Shown in pieces: positions 61,551 to 64,000 of a stretch of DNA of 64,000 nucleotides (the stretch's first letter is position 1; every line of letters starts with the position of its first letter). The notes under the pieces are model-generated. The model searched no databases. It saw only the letters and a list, made by a program, of their open reading frames with translations, and was not told the origin of the DNA. A program made the position numbers and the translations under genes. Source of the stretch: Streptomyces sp. SID12501 (lineage in GTDB: Bacteria; Actinomycetota; Actinomycetes; Streptomycetales; Streptomycetaceae). The stretch covers positions 1-64,000 of the forward strand of contig NZ_JAAGLU010000014.1 of assembly GCF_010550245.1 (NCBI RefSeq), in the 5' to 3' direction.

Positions 61551-62257
61551 GCTCGCCCACCTCCGCCCTTCACAGCAGCTGAATCACTTGGTCCTGCATC
61601 CGTTGGTCCCGCTGCGGGTGGGACGGATGTCCCCTGCGCCCGGTTCCGTCCGTCACCCGATTCCTTGCCGTCACCGGCTTTTTCCGGCCGGAGATGGGTG
61701 AGGAGCGGCAGCAGTCTGGCTCTGCCTCTGGCGCAACGGCTCTTCACCGTCCCGGTGGGCACGTCGAGGACGCGGGCTGCCTCCGCGACCGGGTAGCCCT
61801 GCATGTCCACCAGCACGAGGGCGGCTCGCTGGTCGGGCGGGAGGGTGCCGAGCGCTTCGATGAGCTGGCGGTGCAGATCGTTGCGCTCGGCCGGGGCCGA
61901 CGCCGACTCGTGCGGTTCGAGCAGTTGCTCCAGCCGTTCGGTGTCGTCGACCGGTGAGGTCTTGCGGGACGCGGCTTTGCGGGCGCGGTCCAGGCAGGCG
62001 TTCACCGTGATGCGGTGCAGCCAGGTCGTGACGGCCGACTGGCCCCGGAAGGTGTGGGCGGCCCGGTAGGCGGAGACGAGGGCGTCCTGGACGGCGTCAG
62101 AGGCTTCCTCGCGGTCCCCCAGAGTGCGCAGGGCCACCGCCCAGAGCCGGTCACGATGCCGACGCACGATCTCACCGAAGGCGTCGGGGTCACCGTCGAC
62201 ATGGCGGGCGAGGAGGTCCTGATCGCTCACTCCGTCGAACGCGGCGCCTTCCGCCAT
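61547..62257 (-). CDS. sigM: ECF RNA polymerase sigma factor (SigM-like)
   Basis: 236 residues. Region 2: DPDAFGEIVRRHRDRLWAVA, ALRTLGDREEASDAVQDALV, TTWLHRITVNACLDRARK. Region 4: LPPDQRAALVLVDMQGYPVA with GTVKSRCARGRARL. The Pro/Gly/Ser-rich C-terminal extension is unusual. Directs RNA polymerase to a small regulon, kept silent by the coupled anti-sigma. Synteny with trxB and the pseudokinase fits SigM. Confidence 0.92.
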   Translation of the reverse strand: MAEGAAFDGVSDQDLLARHVDGDPDAFGEIVRRHRDRLWAVALRTLGDREEASDAVQDALVSAYRAAHTFRGQSAVTTWLHRITVNACLDRARKAASRKTSPVDDTERLEQLLEPHESASAPAERNDLHRQLIEALGTLPPDQRAALVLVDMQGYPVAEAARVLDVPTGTVKSRCARGRARLLPLLTHLRPEKAGDGKESGDGRNRAQGTSVPPAAGPTDAGPSDSAAVKGGGGRA

Positions 62258-62282
62258 GGGCCCCCTTCCCTTCGGTGGATCG

Positions 62283-63971
62283 TCAGCCGGTGAACTTCAA
62301 GTCTGTTATGGCCTGCTTGTAACCCGAACCGCTGAACGAGTCGCCAGGCGCATACGGCAGGGCGGTGAACCAGACCAGCACGTATTGGCTCTTCACCGGT
62401 TTGGCGATCGCGACCTTGGCAGTGGTGCCCTTGGTTGTCACCGTACCGAGCTTCGTCATCGAGGTCAGAGGGACCGACGAACTCGATGAGTCCGTCGCGT
62501 ACAGCGTGACGGTTGTGTGGTCCCCTCCGAAAAGGAGCCCTATTGAAGCGGCCGAAACTTCCTGGGCCGAGCCGAAGTCGTAGACGATACCTACGCCCGG
62601 CTTGTAAGCCGGATTCATGTCGGGGCCGTCGTTGTAGCTCGCGGTACGCCAGTACGTCGAGCTGTCGTCGTCGTACGTCTTGTCGACGTCTCCCGGGTGC
62701 TGGGCGCTGCCCTTGGCGACGTACTCCTCGGCACCCTGGATTTTCAGCGTGGAGACCGGCTTGGCCTTGTCGGTGTTCTTGTCGTTGTCGTCCGGAGTCT
62801 TTGTCTGGTTGGTGTCGTTGGAGCTGCCGCGGTCGATGAGCGCGTCCGCAAGCTGCCAGCTCCCCAGGCCCAGCGCGGCGATCAGCAGCGCCGACACCGC
62901 CCACTTCAGGGCCTTGCCCGTGCGGGTCTGCAGCGGGGGCGGCGGGGTGGGCAGCGGCTGTGCGAGGCCCGGGCGGGGCGCCTGGCGGCCGTACGAGCCC
63001 TGCTGGTACGTCGTGCGCTGGTAGTCGGGCGGGGCCGTGAACACCGGCTCAGGCGGGCGGATGCGGGGCATCTCGCCGATCGCCTTGACCAGTTCCTCGG
63101 GCGTCGTGCACGCGGACTCGTGGCGTGAGGCGGTGGCGCCGTCGTTGGCGAGCGCGCGCATCGCGAGCTCCGACAGGCCGCGGTGCACTCCGGCCCGCAC
63201 CTGGTCGGGCGCGATCAGACCGACGCCCTTGGGCAGCCCGGACAGACCGTACGCGTCGTTCTCGTACGGCCAGCGCTGGGTGAGCGAGGCGTACAGCAGG
63301 GCGCCGATCGCCTCCGTGTCGGCGCGCTGCGGGGTGTCGGAAGTGATGCCGCGCAGGGCGGCGTTGACCGCGAGGCCGCGCACACGCCACTGGCCGGACG
63401 AACTCCGCAGGATGGTGCCCGGGGTCAGGCGCAGATGCGCGAGGCCCTCCCGGTGGGCGGCTGCCATGGCGGAGGCGATCTGGCTGACCATCTGGTAGGC
63501 GTCGTGCGCCTCCAGCGGGCCGGCGGCCAGGAGCGCGGTGAGCTCCGTCGCGTCGGGCAGCCACTCGTGGACGACGTACACGAGGTCGTTCTCCTCGACG
63601 GCGTCGAGGACCTGCACGAAGCGGGGGTCGCCGAGCAGCGCCGAGGAGCGGGCCGCGGCCAGCACGGAACGCGCCCGTGAGTGGTCCGCGGGCAGGATGT
63701 GCACGCCGACGGCGCGACGCAGTTTCTCGTCGACCGCGCGCCAGCTGCTGAATCCGTCCAGACGGGTGACGCACTCCTCCAGGCGGTAGCGCCTGGCGAG
63801 TTTGTGGCCGCTGTGCAGTTCGGGCGGTGAGGCCTTTCCGGGACTCTCGGTCCCGCCGCTTCCCTGTGCCTCGTCGTTGTCCGTGTCCCGCTCCCGGTTC
63901 TGGGCCACGCCGTCGGCCGTGGACTCGTCCGCCTGCGCGGTCAGCGGCTCGTCGCCGCTGTTGTCTGCCAC
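62283..63971 (-). CDS. Membrane pseudokinase (MurJ-associated type)
   Basis: 562 residues. An acidic N-terminus, then a kinase-like fold (HKLARRYRLEECVTRLDGFS, LVYVVHEWLPDATELTALLA) that has lost the Gly loop, the HRD aspartate (AHLRLTPGTIL in its place) and DFG (VRGLAVN), so it should not phosphorylate. A Pro-rich linker, one helix (WAVSALLIAALGLGSWQLAD) and a C-terminal jelly-roll-like domain (DDDSSTYWRTASYN) follow. This architecture matches the pseudokinase that, phosphorylated by PknB, controls MurJ in mycobacteria; in Streptomyces the gene adjoins murJ, which would start just outside the window. GTG start. Confidence 0.88.
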   Translation of the reverse strand: MADNSGDEPLTAQADESTADGVAQNRERDTDNDEAQGSGGTESPGKASPPELHSGHKLARRYRLEECVTRLDGFSSWRAVDEKLRRAVGVHILPADHSRARSVLAAARSSALLGDPRFVQVLDAVEENDLVYVVHEWLPDATELTALLAAGPLEAHDAYQMVSQIASAMAAAHREGLAHLRLTPGTILRSSSGQWRVRGLAVNAALRGITSDTPQRADTEAIGALLYASLTQRWPYENDAYGLSGLPKGVGLIAPDQVRAGVHRGLSELAMRALANDGATASRHESACTTPEELVKAIGEMPRIRPPEPVFTAPPDYQRTTYQQGSYGRQAPRPGLAQPLPTPPPPLQTRTGKALKWAVSALLIAALGLGSWQLADALIDRGSSNDTNQTKTPDDNDKNTDKAKPVSTLKIQGAEEYVAKGSAQHPGDVDKTYDDDSSTYWRTASYNDGPDMNPAYKPGVGIVYDFGSAQEVSAASIGLLFGGDHTTVTLYATDSSSSSVPLTSMTKLGTVTTKGTTAKVAIAKPVKSQYVLVWFTALPYAPGDSFSGSGYKQAITDLKFTG

Positions 63972-64000
63972 GTCGACGGCAGCCGTGCTCCGTTCCGCCA

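Overview
The window is high-GC actinobacterial DNA from the replication-origin region of a Streptomyces-type chromosome. The evidence is the gene order (fhaB, PP2C phosphatase, rodA, pbpA, pknB, sortase E genes, crgA, gyrA, gyrB, dciA, recF, dnaN, oriC, dnaA, rpmH, rnpA, yidD, yidC, jag, rsmG, parA, parB, trxA, trxB, an ECF sigma factor), the frequent GTG starts, Streptomyces-type DnaA boxes (TTGTCCACA) and several perfect parS sites (TGTTTCACGTGAAACA). No IS element, integrase or CRISPR array was seen. Bases 1-41 are not chromosomal: they match an Illumina i5 index plus read-1 adapter, so the left edge is a contig end and fhaA is cut there.

Left part (0-17.4 kb): a cell-wall growth and Ser/Thr phosphorylation operon (fhaA, fhaB, PP2C phosphatase, rodA, pbpA), then pknB; one inserted-looking DNA-binding-like gene between two terminators; a leftward run of three class E sortases with a PabA/TrpG glutaminase, a 53-residue membrane protein and a DUF881 protein; then crgA, a rhomboid protease, a cyclophilin, a DUF5324 protein, two parS sites and a GtrA-like membrane protein. 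Between crgA and the rhomboid gene lies an 18-bp perfect inverted repeat carrying two DnaA boxes, about 36 kb from oriC.

Accessory part (17.7-33.1 kb): a self-contained, probably biosynthetic, locus between the conserved core and a tRNA-Ala gene. It has a winged-helix/LuxR regulator, a full-length extra leucyl-tRNA synthetase, a 119-residue unknown, a 50-residue peptide ending in SWGWD, an asparaginyl-tRNA-synthetase-like catalytic core without anticodon domain, a SAM methyltransferase, a RimL-type GNAT, an S66 peptidase whose catalytic spacing resembles the microcin C immunity peptidase MccF, a 169-residue unknown, a ProRS-like class II synthetase paralogue, a fold-III PLP decarboxylase, two ATP-grasp ligases and an MFS exporter. 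Most rightward genes are translationally coupled. There is no NRPS, PKS, LanB-like PEARL or MccB/ThiF gene. I infer a small aminoacyl or peptide antimetabolite assembled by ATP-grasp and synthetase-like enzymes. Self-protection would come from a spare LeuRS, a hydrolase, an acetyltransferase and export. This is the best candidate here for an undescribed system.

Right part (33-64 kb): tRNA-Ala, an XRE-type regulator, a Ser/Thr kinase with a long Pro-rich tail, small Streptomyces proteins, tRNA-Ile, a DUF3566 protein, then the replication genes around oriC (about 49.1-49.7 kb) transcribed away from the origin on both sides. The ribosome/RNase P/membrane-insertase operon, parAB with its parS sites, the thioredoxin system, an ECF sigma/anti-sigma pair and a pseudokinase follow; the pseudokinase family usually sits beside murJ, which would lie beyond the window.
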